Assembly: GCA_034440575.1 (NCBI GenBank)
Contig: JAOTOL010001554.1
Span: 1,482,501-1,546,500, forward strand
DNA length: 64,000 nt
Reading direction: 5' to 3'
Origin: Imbricaverruca yamaguchii
Taxonomy: Eukaryota; Arthropoda; Thecostraca; Neoverrucidae
Below the pieces are notes generated by a model. That model saw only the letters and a program-made list of their open reading frames with translations, had not been told where the DNA came from and searched no databases. Position 1 is the stretch's first letter. The number at the start of each line of letters is the position of its first letter. Below are positions 46,331 through 57,792 of this stretch, in pieces. The position numbers were made by a program, and so were the translations under genes.

Positions 46331-47632
46331 AACCGTTCGAAAGGAGACTAGTGATAATCCTGGCGGATCCAGGGGACGGCGACGCTGGAACACCAGAAAT
46401 ATTGGGACGTGCGACGAATCACTTCTCAAGTAGATTCGGTTCAAGCAACAGAATACAGTTCATGATGAAGGGTGTTTTCGCAGCTATCCGGACAACAAAA
46501 ATTGCATGCTGCCTACGTCACAGATGACATCATTCCAGAACTATTCTGTGTTTTGGTGTTCGCAGAGCCGGACAACGTAGAGCATTTATGATGTCACACT
46601 AGGTCAAACGTATACAATCTTTTCCCGTACTTGGTGGAAATTAGACACAAATGGCGCGATAGTTCTGAATGGAAACTTCACCAGGTTGTGTGCGAAGCAA
46701 ACATATTTATCGTCGATGGCTTTACTAGACTTATGTCAATCGTGAATGCCTTCATTGCGATGAGCTACGTGTGAACAAAATGAAATCGGAGATACCTAGG
46801 CAGAGCGAAATAAACGGTATGGAAATCTATGTATTGTACAGTGCTTAATCCAACATTCCAGAATGAAGCTCTATAGCAGAATGTCCACCAACCGTCGCAC
46901 TAGTGCAGTGGCCCCCGCACCGAAACTAGCTTTCGTCGCAGTCGACGCACATGTCCCTCCCCAGCAAGCCAACATATCGCCATCCAGACACTGACACCGA
47001 GCCAAGATGGCTGCGACGCCCCCACCAGCTGCATGAAGAGAATCGCACCGCTGCGACAGCGACGTGGTGTCCGCTCCCTCCCTCCGCCGCGGTGTCACGT
47101 GACGACCCGCTGCAGCCGGCGGAAATGCGACGTTGGACTTCCGCAATCGACTGTCGGTGACGTCACACAATACGAGGATCAGACTCGTGCTCGTGAGGCG
47201 ACAGTGTTGTTTGTTTGTTGTCAAACATGTCCGACACAGCATTTATTATAGCATGTCACCGCAATGATGATATCCGCCTCATGTCGGAAGAGTGAACATA
47301 ATCATGGTGACACGCTACATCAAGCTTGAAATGAGCTTGCATTTCACCGATATGATGAACTGCTAGATCAAGATTTAAAACGTTTTCAATTTATCAGGTC
47401 GATGGGTACCTGTGACATATTGTGAAGTGTGGTCATGATTGTCGTTAGGGAAGAAGTGATTTGGAATGATTTTGCCGGTAATTCACCAATCCACTACACA
47501 ATGAACCAACTTACTACACATTCAAGATTCCTTACATTTTAAATAAATCCACTACACTACACTGCGGTGCTGTGTGGCATGGTAAATTTTGTGTCTGGAC
47601 TTTGTGCATTTGGTGGAGTGAATGGGTTTGTC
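46331..47632. promoter_or_regulatory. Spacer with a promoter-like cluster (46900-47170)
   Basis: A GC-rich patch carries CAAGATGGCTGCG (YY1/Pho-type) at 47003-47015, CACGTG (E-box) at 47096-47101 and a perfect CRE palindrome TGACGTCA at 47158-47165. Such motifs cluster at animal promoters. The flanks are AT-rich and unique, and I see no exon beside it. Confidence 0.35.
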
Positions 47633-47791
47633 ACTAACCTGGCTAATTATGGATTTACGATGCACTCAGCGGCTCAGGCCATACGGCGTCGCCTGCCTCT
47701 CACCCTAGCAGGAATGGAGCACCGTAGGGAGTCGAACCTTGCACCTCTGGTATGTCGGACGTTCAGCTGAACTACTGAGCTACCGACGCCC
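47633..47791 (-). mobile_element. tRNA-derived SINE, copy 2
   Basis: The minus strand reads GGGCGTCGGTAGCTCAGTAG (A box) and a perfect B box GGTTCGACTCC, then TTCCTGCTAGGGTGAGAGGC, AGGCGACGCCGTATGGCC and a TCGTAAATCC tail. It folds as a tRNA head, but the anticodon arm is not that of a clear functional tRNA and the body matches the other SINE copies. Confidence 0.9.
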
Positions 47792-48062
47792 ATGTGCATG
47801 CTGCATGTCATTAACCGTACAAGATAGTTTGCATCCGTGACGTGTTGCCCTTTACTGTCCGCAGGTGGGTGATGTATTCGCATCAGTTGTTCGAGCGATC
47901 GATGCCATACGCGTGATGTTTGATGGTGTTGCCTTAGATGTCGCCACCATTCGGAATGATGTGGAAATTATCCGCTTTTGCATAACTACTCCAAATTAAT
48001 CCTGTTTGCTAAAATCCATTGCTTGAAAGACGGTTAGTCCATCGGCCCCGACACACGACAAA

Positions 48063-48579
48063 GCTCACCGCTTCACTCTTGGTGTCGTGCGTTGGTTCCG
48101 CTTCACTCTTGGTGTCGTGCGTTGGTTCCGCTTCACTCTTGGTGTCGTGCGTTGGTTCCGCTTCACTCTTGGTGTCGTGCGTTGGTTCCGCTTCACTCTT
48201 GGTGTCGTGCGTTGGTTCCGCTTCACTCTTGGTGTCGTGCGTTGGTTTCACTTCACTCTTGGTGTCGTGCGTTGGTTCCGCTTCACTCTTGGTGTCGTGC
48301 GTTGGTTCCGCTTCACTCTTGGTGTCGTGCGTTGGTTCCGCTTCACTCTTGGTGTCGTGCGTTGGTTCCACTTCACCCTTGGTGTCGTGCGTTGGTTCCG
48401 CTTCACTCTTGGTGTCGTGCGTTGGTTTCACTTCACTCTTGGTGTCGTGCGTTGGTTTCACTTCACTCTTGGTGTCGTGCGTTTGTTTCACTTCACTCTT
48501 GGTGTCGTGCGTTGGTTTCACTTCACTCTTGGTGTCGTGCGTTGGTTTCACTTCAGCCTTGGTGTTGTGCGTTGGTAAC
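48063..48579 (-). repeat. 30-bp minisatellite, 17 copies without indels; possibly coding
   Basis: The unit (plus strand) is CTTCACTCTTGGTGTCGTGC plus GTTGGTTCCG, repeated with no insertion or deletion. On the minus strand one frame reads THDTKSE[AV][EK]P per unit, a charged, probably disordered decapeptide. The last unit runs into GAAGCG/GTGAGC, a good donor. No clear acceptor or flanking exon is found, so coding status is open. Confidence 0.9.
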
Positions 48580-48599
48580 ATGTGTCAGCCGACATTGAA

Positions 48600-49528
48600 G
48601 AACCAGTTTTGATTGAGCAGTGTTCAATAGGCTGTTTTTGATAGCTGCGTTGGCATAGATGATTCCATATAGATTGGCGACCCCCGCGTATTAACTGGAA
48701 CAATGAGCTAGAGTGGGCTGGATTGCATGTGACAGTCATCACCACCTACGCCAATCAGCATAGGCGGCGCCACGGTCTTTGGATCGGGGGTGAGGGAACA
48801 GACCGCTTTTAATCTATTCTTCCCATGGCGCAGAGGTACAATACTAAGCTACACAATGTTTAAGGAACATGTCTCTTTTGGCACCGCCTCTGAGAAACAA
48901 TGTGTGATTAGTCAGATAGTGGGCAGCACGCAGATTAAATTGAACTCGTGCCTGGGTGTAGTGCTTGTACCAACTCCGGAAGTTATCACGTTGGCCCTAC
49001 GACGTTGCAATAGCCTTACAGAAACGGGAGCATTCAACATCGGGCACAACTCTACCGACTTCCAAATTATTTACCTAACTCGTCTACACGCGCTTCTAGC
49101 CTGCATCAATCCTGGAAGCTGTGGTACTACTTTGCACGACCTCACCGATTTTTTTAAACCGAAAATCACATGATATTTTATGCATTAAGGCTTTTACTTG
49201 ATTTGGGTTGTTTTCCATAGTCAATATCCGCTTATCGCTTCCACCAGCTGTTCGACGCTTGTCACTTGCAATCAGGAGCCTATAGTGAACAATGGTAATC
49301 GTCGCGTGGGTATCTCCGATTCTTCCCTCACTGCAGACCTATGAAAACACTTACACTTAGGCCCAAATCGCAGTCGATGCCCAATTTCCATGCGCCTGAA
49401 CTGTGGCTGTCTTCCAGACGGTGGAGCGGCAATAAGTGTGATGTGTACGTATTACATGATTCACCATACACAATACGTATTAGCCAGAAGAATGAGCCCC
49501 TTATTGGCAGGCATCACGGGCATCATCG
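48600..49528. other. Spacer without recognised gene
   Basis: Unique sequence. A plus-strand open frame of 127 codons (48790-49173) has no recognisable domain, so I do not call it. Confidence 0.45.
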
Positions 49529-49688
49529 GGGCGTCCATAGCTTAGTGGTTAAGCTGAGCGTCTGGCACGTCAGAGGTACGGGATTCGATTCCTTGCGGTG
49601 TCGCCATTCCTGCCAGTGTGAGAGGCAGGCGACGCCATATGACCTCCGCTGCTGAGTGCGTCGTAAAAGCCACAACCACCACCATTGG
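49529..49688 (+). mobile_element. tRNA-derived SINE, copy 3
   Basis: The A box TAGCTTAGTGG is at 49538-49548 and the B-box-like GGATTCGATTCC at 49581-49592. The body reads CATTCCTGCCAGTGTGAGAG and GCAGGCGACGCCATATGACC, with the tail TCGTAAAAGCCACAACCACC. Same family as copies 1 and 2. Confidence 0.9.
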
Positions 49689-49800
49689 TATCACCACTCG
49701 GTAGTTGTCGCGGGCACATAAACAACACTAGATACACATTTCAGGTGGATGGACGCCTGATGCGCGGGTGCAACAGTGCGACGGAGAAGCCGGCGCGCAT

Positions 49801-49905
49801 CGCCCACGAGCCACATCAGCATGCCTCGCCCACGAGCCACATCAGCATGCCTCGCCCACGAGCCACATCGGCATGCCTGGCCCACGAGCCACATCAGCAT
49901 GCCGG
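49801..49905. repeat. 26-bp tandem repeat, 4 copies
   Basis: The unit is TCGCCCACGAGCCACATCAG plus CATGCC. Confidence 0.93.
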
Positions 49906-49967
49906 CATGAGCTGGGTCGGCCCGGCGGCGAGCCGCCAGTGCCGTCAGTGCAGTGAGTGTGCGGACC

Positions 49968-50132
49968 GGGCCTGGCCCACCGACCTGGCCCGCCGACCTG
50001 GCCCGCCGACCTGGCCCGCCGACCTGGCCCGCCGACCTGGCCCGCCGACCTGGCCCGCCGACCTGGCCCGCCGACCTGGCCCGCCGACCTGGCCCGCCGA
50101 CCTGGACCGCCGACCTGGCCCGCCGACCTGGC
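49968..50132. repeat. 13-bp tandem repeat, about 12 copies
   Basis: The unit GACCTGGCCCGCC is almost perfect. It is G/C-skewed and CpG-containing. Confidence 0.96.
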
Positions 50133-50337
50133 CAACCGGGCGGCCGCGTCTTCTACACTCGCGTGTCGGCCTGTTTGTGCCGGACGATTTGAACGCTTGA
50201 ATGGCACCGGTACCGCTGGTCGGTAATATCTCCCAATGAATGAAATCAGCTAAATAAACCGGCCGCCACGGCCGGCGCCGGCAGCGGCCACCCGTGGCGC
50301 CGCGGAGCGCCGCTGGACACTGGTGTGTGCACTGTGC

Positions 50338-51602
50338 ACGTGGCCGCCGACACGGACCAGACCGCAGCAGCTGTGCCGACACGGACCAGACCGCAGCAGC
50401 TGTGCCGACACGGACCAGACCGCAGCAGCTGTGCCGACACGGACCAGACCGCAGCAGCTGTGCCGACACGGACCAGACCGCAGCAGCTGTGCCGACACGG
50501 ACCAGATCGCAGCAGCTGTGCCGACACGGACCAGACCGCAGCAGCTGTGCCGACACGGACCAGACCGCAGCAGCTGTGCCGACACGGACCAGGCCGCAGC
50601 AGCTGTGCCGACACGGACCAGACCACAGCAGCTGTGCCGACACGGACCAGACCGCAGCAGCTGTGCCGACACGGACCAGGACCGCAGCAGCTGTGCCGAC
50701 ACGGACCAGACCGCAGCAGCTGTGCCTGCACGGACCAGGCCGCAGCAGCTGTGCCGATACGGACCAGACCGCAGCAGCTGTGCCGACACGGACCAGACCG
50801 CAGCAGCTGTGCCGACACGGACCAGACCGCAGCAGCTGTGCCGACACGGACCAGACCGCAGTAGCTGTGCCGACACGGACCAGACCACAGCAGCTGTGCC
50901 GACACGGACCAGACCGCAGCAGCTGTGCCGACACGGACCAGACCGCAGCAGCTGTGCCGACACGGACCAGATCGCAGCAGCTGTGCCGACACGGACCAGG
51001 CCGCAGCAGCTGTGCCGACACGGACCAGACCGCAGCAGCTGTGCCGACACGGACCAGATCGCAGCAGCTGTGCCGACACGGACCAGACCGCAGCAGCCGT
51101 GCCGACACGGACCAGACCGCAGCAGCTGTGCCGACACGGACCAGACCACAGCAGCTGTGCCGACACGGACCAGACCGCAGCAGCTGTGCCGACACGGACC
51201 AGATCGCAGCAGCTGTGCCGACACGGACCAGACCGCAGCAGCTGTGCCGACACGGACCAGACCGCAGCAGCTGTGCCGACACGGACCAGGCCGCAGCAGC
51301 TGTGCCGACACGGACCAGACCACAGCAGCTGTGCCGACACGGACCAGACCGCAGCAGCTGTGCCGACACGGACCAGGCCGCAGCAGCTGTGCCGACACGG
51401 ACCAGACCGCAGCAGCTGTGCCTGCACGGACCAGGCCGCAGCAGCTGTGCCGATACGGACCAGACCGCAGCAGCTGTGCCGATACGGACCAGATCGCAGC
51501 AGCTGTGCCGACACGGACCAGACCGCAGCAGCTGTGCCGACACGGACCAGGCCGCAGCAGCTGTGCCGACACGGACCAGGCCGCAGCAGCTGTGCCGACA
51601 TG
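50338..51602. repeat. 29-bp minisatellite, about 43 copies
   Basis: The unit is CCGACACGGACCAGACCGCA plus GCAGCTGTG. Because 29 is not a multiple of three, all frames stay open and long open frames on both strands (over 450 codons) are artefacts. The variant pair CCTGCACGG then CCGATACGG occurs at 50725 and again at 51421, exactly 696 bp (24 units) apart, so a block of the array was duplicated. Confidence 0.98.
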
Positions 51603-51609
51603 TCGGTCA

Positions 51610-52734
51610 GGGCGGCACATGCGGCCCGATGCGGAGCCAACTCAGCCGGCCTGCGCAGGGTCCGCAGAGGGCGCACGCTTTGTCAATATTTGATGTAGGT
51701 CTTGTCTGACATACAAGCGGTCGGGATTAAACCCCACTTGGGCGGCGCGCTAGCCGCTTGTGCATAATAATCGCCGCCGGAACCCGACTGAACTTGCGGC
51801 CACAGGCTCTCCGGATTGGTACAGCCACGTCACAACTCGGTCCCCAGACCCAAGAGGGCCGGTGGTAATGTCATGCAATGCAATGCAAAGTAATGCAATG
51901 TATTTCGGATCCTACCGAGCATTGTTTGTCAGCTTCTGTTACCGTTCACTAATGTACAGCACAAACCAGCATCACGAGCATGAACGATAACAACGAGTGG
52001 CATCACAGTGCTAATGTAAGCGATGTTCCGGAGGCCGAAAATTAGAGCTTGGACATACGCAGCATGACAGAAAGTGTCCGTCTGAAAACATTGTGTAGTC
52101 ACCTGAGTTCCTGACATCTGGAGGCAGGTTGTTTCACGTCCAGGAAGCTCTCTGCATGAAGGAGCGGCGCGCGAATTCTGTGCGGCATCGTGGTACCTGA
52201 AGCTCACCGTTATCCGTGGCTCTGGTGCTCCGTTGTGACACAGTTGAGCGACAGTTTAGTTGAACGCAAATTAGTTCTGAGCCAGTGAACTCATTCATAA
52301 TTTTGAAAACTGAATGACCATCTGCCTCGGATGTGAAGTCGTCGAATTTGGCCCATCCTAGTTTTATCGATGTTGGCGACACATGACCTCGGTAGTGCAA
52401 GTCGACGACAATCCTTGCATCAAAGGTCATGCATCTATTTAATTGTATCAGTACAAAGCACCGGCAGTGTCGGGGGTCGGGGAGGGTCACCATGCAAACC
52501 AGCTAGACGAACGAGCGTTGGGCGGGGAGTGGGCGGCTGGTTAGAAGAGTCTGATGACACAAACCCTCCCATGAGAAAGCATGGATATGGTGAACCATTG
52601 ATAACAGGGAAAGAAATGGTACAAATGTGGCGGATGCAGCGCTCTTAACCCGCGCCGTCTTTCCGGTCAGATCCTCACACCCCGTATCGGGGGGGTGGGG
52701 GCGGTTAGTAACCACCCTTTAAAATCCATGCTAA
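51610..52734. other. Spacer without recognised gene
   Basis: Unique sequence. Short minus-strand open frames (for example 52134-52493) show no domain I recognise. Confidence 0.45.
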
Positions 52735-53490
52735 ACATAGCACGAAAACGAAAGAGGTGTTCTCGGAAAGCGCTCGACGAGTATGGTCAGGATCCACCCC
52801 CTAAAATAATTTCCCCCAAAAGTGACGTCGCCAGGGGGCTAAATTTTCACGACTTTTCACGACTTTTCACGACTTACATTATGTTTTTGGCTCTGGGGGA
52901 TATGTGAAGAAAACGAATTATTTGGAATGAGGAAAGGACAGCGAAATCGACCAGGGCTTTAATTGTTTTTTGCCCCCACCCCCAATTTTTTTCTTCTAAA
53001 TTTTGAGTTTTCAAGTATTAATTTTCCTTTTCCAATGGGTAGAGCAGACCGAGAAACGTTGTTGGAAGTCAACTTGCCCTAATAAAAAATGCTTACTTTA
53101 GCCAGAATCCTCTATTTGAACTGCAATTTGGCAAATACGCAAAATTTATATGTAGTCAAAAACGGGGAAAATCCACCCGTACGTTTGGCGCATCCTTAAA
53201 GATAAGCAAACGCTGAAAGTTTTATTACAATATCTGTATCCCTTAAAGCGTGACGACTGGTTTAATTTCTTTGGATGTGACCTCACTTGACCTTAACTAG
53301 CTCGTTGACCCTAGATTACCTGACTTAAAAAATTTTGAAACAGCGTGCCAAATTCATGTGGAAAAAGGTATGCAAAATTTGGGAGCGCTGCCGCGCGCCG
53401 TTCGTCCACTATCCGAGAAAAACCTGAGGGGGGCGGTTGAAGACCCCCCGAGACGGGACGGGTTAAAACAAGACTGAGACGGAAAAGAAG
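52735..53490 (-). repeat. Interspersed repeat R2, copy B (inverted relative to 24119-24880)
   Basis: Shares AACGAAAGA, CGCTCGACGAGTA, CCCCCAAAAGT, TAAAGATAAGCAAACGCTGA and TTAAAGCG with the reverse complement of copy A. Confidence 0.78.
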
Positions 53491-53929
53491 AAGTGTGATC
53501 TTAAGGGTGCGCAAGTGCAGCTACTTAAGGGTGCGCAAGTGCAGCTACTCAGCAATAAATTATAATTAGTGCACTCATCCCATTCTCATATCATTCCAAA
53601 GTGCACTTTTTGACCGTAAGTTGCAAACTGCAAATTGCAATTTTCAACACATTAGGAGCCTTCATTCCGTAACGCAATGATGCATCACCACCTGCACGTG
53701 CATATGCAGGGACGTAAACATAGGGGAGAGAAGATTCGCGCGGGATGCCTTCCTCAAGCATGATCGACTTGACTGATTGATTATTTGGGCTTAAGGGCGC
53801 GCCGACTATACGGTCATTCGGCGCCCATGATCTACTTCACTATGTAGGCTTGAACGCAATGAACACACTCAAAATACGCAATGGATTTTGCTTCCATTTT
53901 TAGGGAATACCTGTTTATTATGGGTTTCA

Positions 53930-54190
53930 ACGTAAATTTCTGGGGCGCAGCGCGATATTTGGAGTTCTGGCACGATTTATCTGGGGCTTGACGCGATTTT
54001 CCGAGTTCTCGTCTTACTTTTCGAAGCCCAGGTCCCGGCGTAATTTGCCTGGCCCACGGCGCCATATTTGCATGCCTCATCGTAGCTTCTCAAACCTAAA
54101 TAGGTTTCCTTTGTGACTACACGCGATTTTTGGAAGACTGACGCAAGTTTGGTGGCTCTAGTGTGATCTTCCGGGCCCGGAAATTTATTT
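53930..54190 (+). repeat. Degenerate ~30-bp tandem block, left part
   Basis: Loose repeats of the form GGGCNC.GCGCGATTTTC occur about every 30 bp. The block is interrupted by the hAT element at 54199-55102 and resumes at 55120. Confidence 0.55.
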
Positions 54191-54198
54191 GTTAGAAT

Positions 54199-55102
54199 CA
54201 GGGATGCGGACTCGGAGCCGGAGCCGGAGCCGGAGCTGCCGGAGCCGGAACATTTTGCCCGGAGCCGGAGCCGGAGCCAGAGCCGCCGGGACATTTTACT
54301 CGGAGCCGGAGTTGGAGCCGGAGTCGTCAAAAGCTCCAGCTCCGAAAGAGGTGTAAATTAAACAAAATTAGCAAACGTGAAATGAAGACATTATACCTGG
54401 TATGGTATGGTATGGTATGAAAAAACCTACTTTTAAAAGACAAAATTTTAAAATACGAGTAGCATGTAAAATATCATCAAATAATGGCAGAATAACCAAT
54501 AACCATATTCTAGCCTCAGTAGTCGATGCAATAGTTCCATGTTTAGTTTAGTTAAGTTCATTGTTTCCATCATCAACGGGTTGTTGTACCTTATTAGAGA
54601 TGAGGTCCAACATTACAATTTACAACAATGGTCTTCTTTGGACCGTTCACGGGATGGGAAGTGTTTTTGATTTGAGTCTCCACTCTTCTGATTTCCCCAA
54701 TACGGCACGAAGCGAGCGTCAGTTTAGGAGGGCATAACACCGAAAAGTGATTTTGGCAGGGGCGGGTGTTTAGGTAAAGATAGATGCAGGGTTTATATGG
54801 GAAAGCTGCTTATAATTGTCTGAAGTTTGCGCCTCTGAGTGGTCGCGGCTAACTTTTTTTAACGTCCCCTAGCTTTTACTTAATAGATCGATCACGTTTT
54901 GGATGCACGGAGCCAGAGCCGGAGCCGGAGCCGCCGGAGCCGGAGCCGCCGGAGCCGGTATATTTTGCCCGGAGCCGGAGCCGGAGCCTGAGCCGCCGGA
55001 ATATTTTATTCTGAGCAAGAGCCAGAGCCGGAGCCGGGATACTTCCCCGGAGCCGGATTCGGAGCCGGAGCCGTCCAAAATTTTCCCGGCTCCGCATCCC
55101 TG
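54199..55102 (-). mobile_element. hAT-like non-autonomous transposon with GGAGCC-repeat termini, copy 2
   Basis: The ends are CAGGGATGCGGACTCGGAGC and CCGGCTCCGCATCCCTG, flanked by 8-bp near-identical duplications GTTAGAAT (54191-54198) and GTTATAAT (55103-55110). The core is homologous to copy 1 in the opposite orientation, with a TGGTA pentamer run, GTGTAAATTAAACAAAATTA and AACGGGTTGTTGTACCTTAT. It has additional GGAGCC blocks near the right end. No transposase. Confidence 0.92.
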
Positions 55103-55119
55103 GTTATAATTCGGGGCCA

Positions 55120-56480
55120 AGGTTTCATGTTTATATGGTGACGATGTGACATTTTTGGACCAGGTTGTATTTATCTGGGGACCCAACGATAATGTTTGGT
55201 GCTCCGACACGAGTTATTTATTGACCTCATCCAGAAGTTTAAAAAAAAAAATTATCTGTGGCGCCTGGCGCGTATTTTGTATTTGACCGGCGCGAGTTTC
55301 CTGGGCCTCACTGTCTTTACGTGGAGCTTCGACGCCAATTCGTGTGGGCTCTGATGCGAAATTTGGAGCCCCAGTGCGGTTTTTTCGCGATTTGTTTTAC
55401 CTTTGCATTTCGGTGGGACCCCGATGTGGATCTTCTAATCCCCTAGGAGACGTATGGGGCTAACGAAATCTTGGGGGACACCGGCGCGATTTTCCGGGCC
55501 CATGCTGGAGTTTTCGGGAGCGTAGGCGCGATTTTTTTTGGTGGTCCCAGTGATATTCCCAGAGTTTTAAAAGCGGTCCCACTTTTGGAGTCCCAACGTC
55601 AGATTTATGGGTCCGGAAACGATTTTTTGGGTCACCAATGTGATTTGCAGGGGCCTTGTTATAACTTTGGGGCTCAGCGTCATTTTCAGGGGCCCCTGTG
55701 AGCCGTTTTTGGCCAAAGCATACTTTTCGTGGGTCCAGGTGCGATTTCTGGTGGCCCTATCCGGATTTTATGGGACCTTGCGCAATTTTTCCGAATCCCG
55801 GCGCAATTATTGGTGGCCACACAACCTATCGAAGTGGAAACTGTCCTCTGCCCCCTCCCACATCTTTACGCTACTGCCCTGGGTCCAGGAATGCACACAT
55901 GATTTTCCTAAAAGGATGCACACATTCTAAAGGGCCTCAGATAGACTGGACACATATTGAGTTATATGAACCCTCTCACTACTCAGGAGCCCTCACCGTT
56001 GGCTCAGGTGGTCTCTTCACTTCCAAAGCCATCCCCGTCAGGCCGAGTGCCTTTTCTCACCCGATGCTCCCTCCGTTAGTCCCGGGCCCTAAATATGTTC
56101 TTGTTCTCCTCTGACGACCCTGGAACCCTTTACAGAGGCTCGGACTCCCTCCAATGTCCCTGGGTCCACCCAGGTGTGCAGGGGCCAGTTCCGACGGTCC
56201 AGGGGTCCTCTTCGTTGGCTCAGGAGGCCTCTTTTGTGGCCGAGTCCCTCTCAGTCAGGTCGATAGCCCTCTCAACGATCCGCTTCCCCCGTCAGCCCAA
56301 GGCCCTTCATAAAGGCTTGGATCCCTCTGTCGACAGGGGTGCCTATCGTGTCGGCTCGGAGCCCTTTCCAATGGCCCGGGATCTTTTCCGGTGGCTAGAG
56401 TCCTCTCTGCCGGGTAAGGGACCTTCTCCGCCTGTTCAGGTAACCCTTTCGTCACCTCAGGACCACTCCTCGTTGACTCA
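55120..56480 (+). repeat. Degenerate ~30-bp tandem blocks, right part
   Basis: From 55120 to 55840 motifs like GGGGCCCCAGCGCGATTTTT recur every ~30 bp. From about 55930 to 56470 a second degenerate motif (GGCTCAGGAGCCCTCTCCGT-like) recurs with similar spacing. No unit is well preserved, so this is an ancient array or a low-complexity transposon interior. Confidence 0.55.
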
Positions 56481-57746
56481 ATGATTCCTTTTATCTGCCG
56501 AAGCTCTCTCTGTCAACCCGATGGCCTTACACCAACTCGGGACGCGCAGCGGCGAAATAGTCGAAAGAGCCTCTTTCGGTTTTTGTCTATAAGTTGTATA
56601 GAGGGAGGATATGGTACAATTTGAAAGAGTGAGAGCAACTTTGGATGGGAGTGATGTGATTAGATGATATTTGGATTTCGTGCCCTTTCTCTCAGCCAGA
56701 GAAGAGACACTAAAGTCCAGCGGGCACCGAAGCTTCAGATGGCCCCTCACTCAAGTCCTCACTTCGTCACTGATATCACGTTAGCTGCAGAATTCATCTT
56801 CTCCAAGCCGTTTGGATTTCTTTTAAAAATATGCGGTGCAAACTGTCTACATGCTACGAAACCGACGAAGACCAGCGCTAGCTGTGGGGCGATACCGCCT
56901 GCAACGAAGCACAGATATTTTCGGAGCGCCCTCCCCCCCTAGTCACAATAATTTTATGTGGTGGGCCCTCAAGTCTAGGAGGCAGCAAACTTCTGGATGG
57001 CCCACCTGACGAACTCCTGGATCCGCCACTGTTTCACACCCAGTTGAATGGCGTCAAAGTGTATCTTCCATAGGTACTTGTAGTGCATCCTTGTATCTTC
57101 CATCTTAAAAAGTTTATCTTCCAAATGTCATGCCCTACACCGACCTCTTCCATGGTTGTATGACGGGATCTGGAGTCAATTGATTCAAAAGGTCATCAGT
57201 GGAGTACCAGAAGGTCCCCTTGTTTGAGTTAGCAAACGTTTCTGCTGGGCTCCTCTGTGACGCTCATTACACCCACTGGCGGATCTAGGATGGGGTGGGG
57301 TCGGTGGCCATGCTCCTTCAAGAATGCTACTTCTTCCAATTTTGTGCAACACGAAATTTTCTTGAAATCTCAAAACATTCTATTTAAAAAAAAAAACATT
57401 TTGCCTTAAACGGACCTACCGAAGGTCAGCTGTTCAAATCCGAAGACATTCTTTGAAATGGGGGAGGGGGTGATGAGAAATTTATCGGATCCCATCCGGT
57501 CGGAAACTCGCTGGATCCGCCGTTGATCGCACTTCAAACATATGTGGTATCTGATGCGTGTCACGAATAGTTTCTCGCACAACCAGAGAGCATCTAGCTT
57601 CAGCTTCCTTATCCACAGGGTTCAGACACACACACACTCCAGTCACAGTCACGCCACACCAACACTTTGCCACGTACCAAAAATGAAAATTAGTCAGGAC
57701 CGCGAACCACGATCTGGTTCACCTACATAAACAACGGCACGAAAGC

Positions 57747-57792
<46 letters not shown>

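Noticed and set aside
47633..49688. Possible tRNA genes
   Set aside because: A and B boxes are present, but the heads are part of a repeated longer element with a shared body and tail; they are SINEs.
50246..51709. Open frames over 450 codons on both strands
   Set aside because: Product of the 29-bp repeat, which is open in all frames because 29 is not a multiple of three and the unit has no stops.
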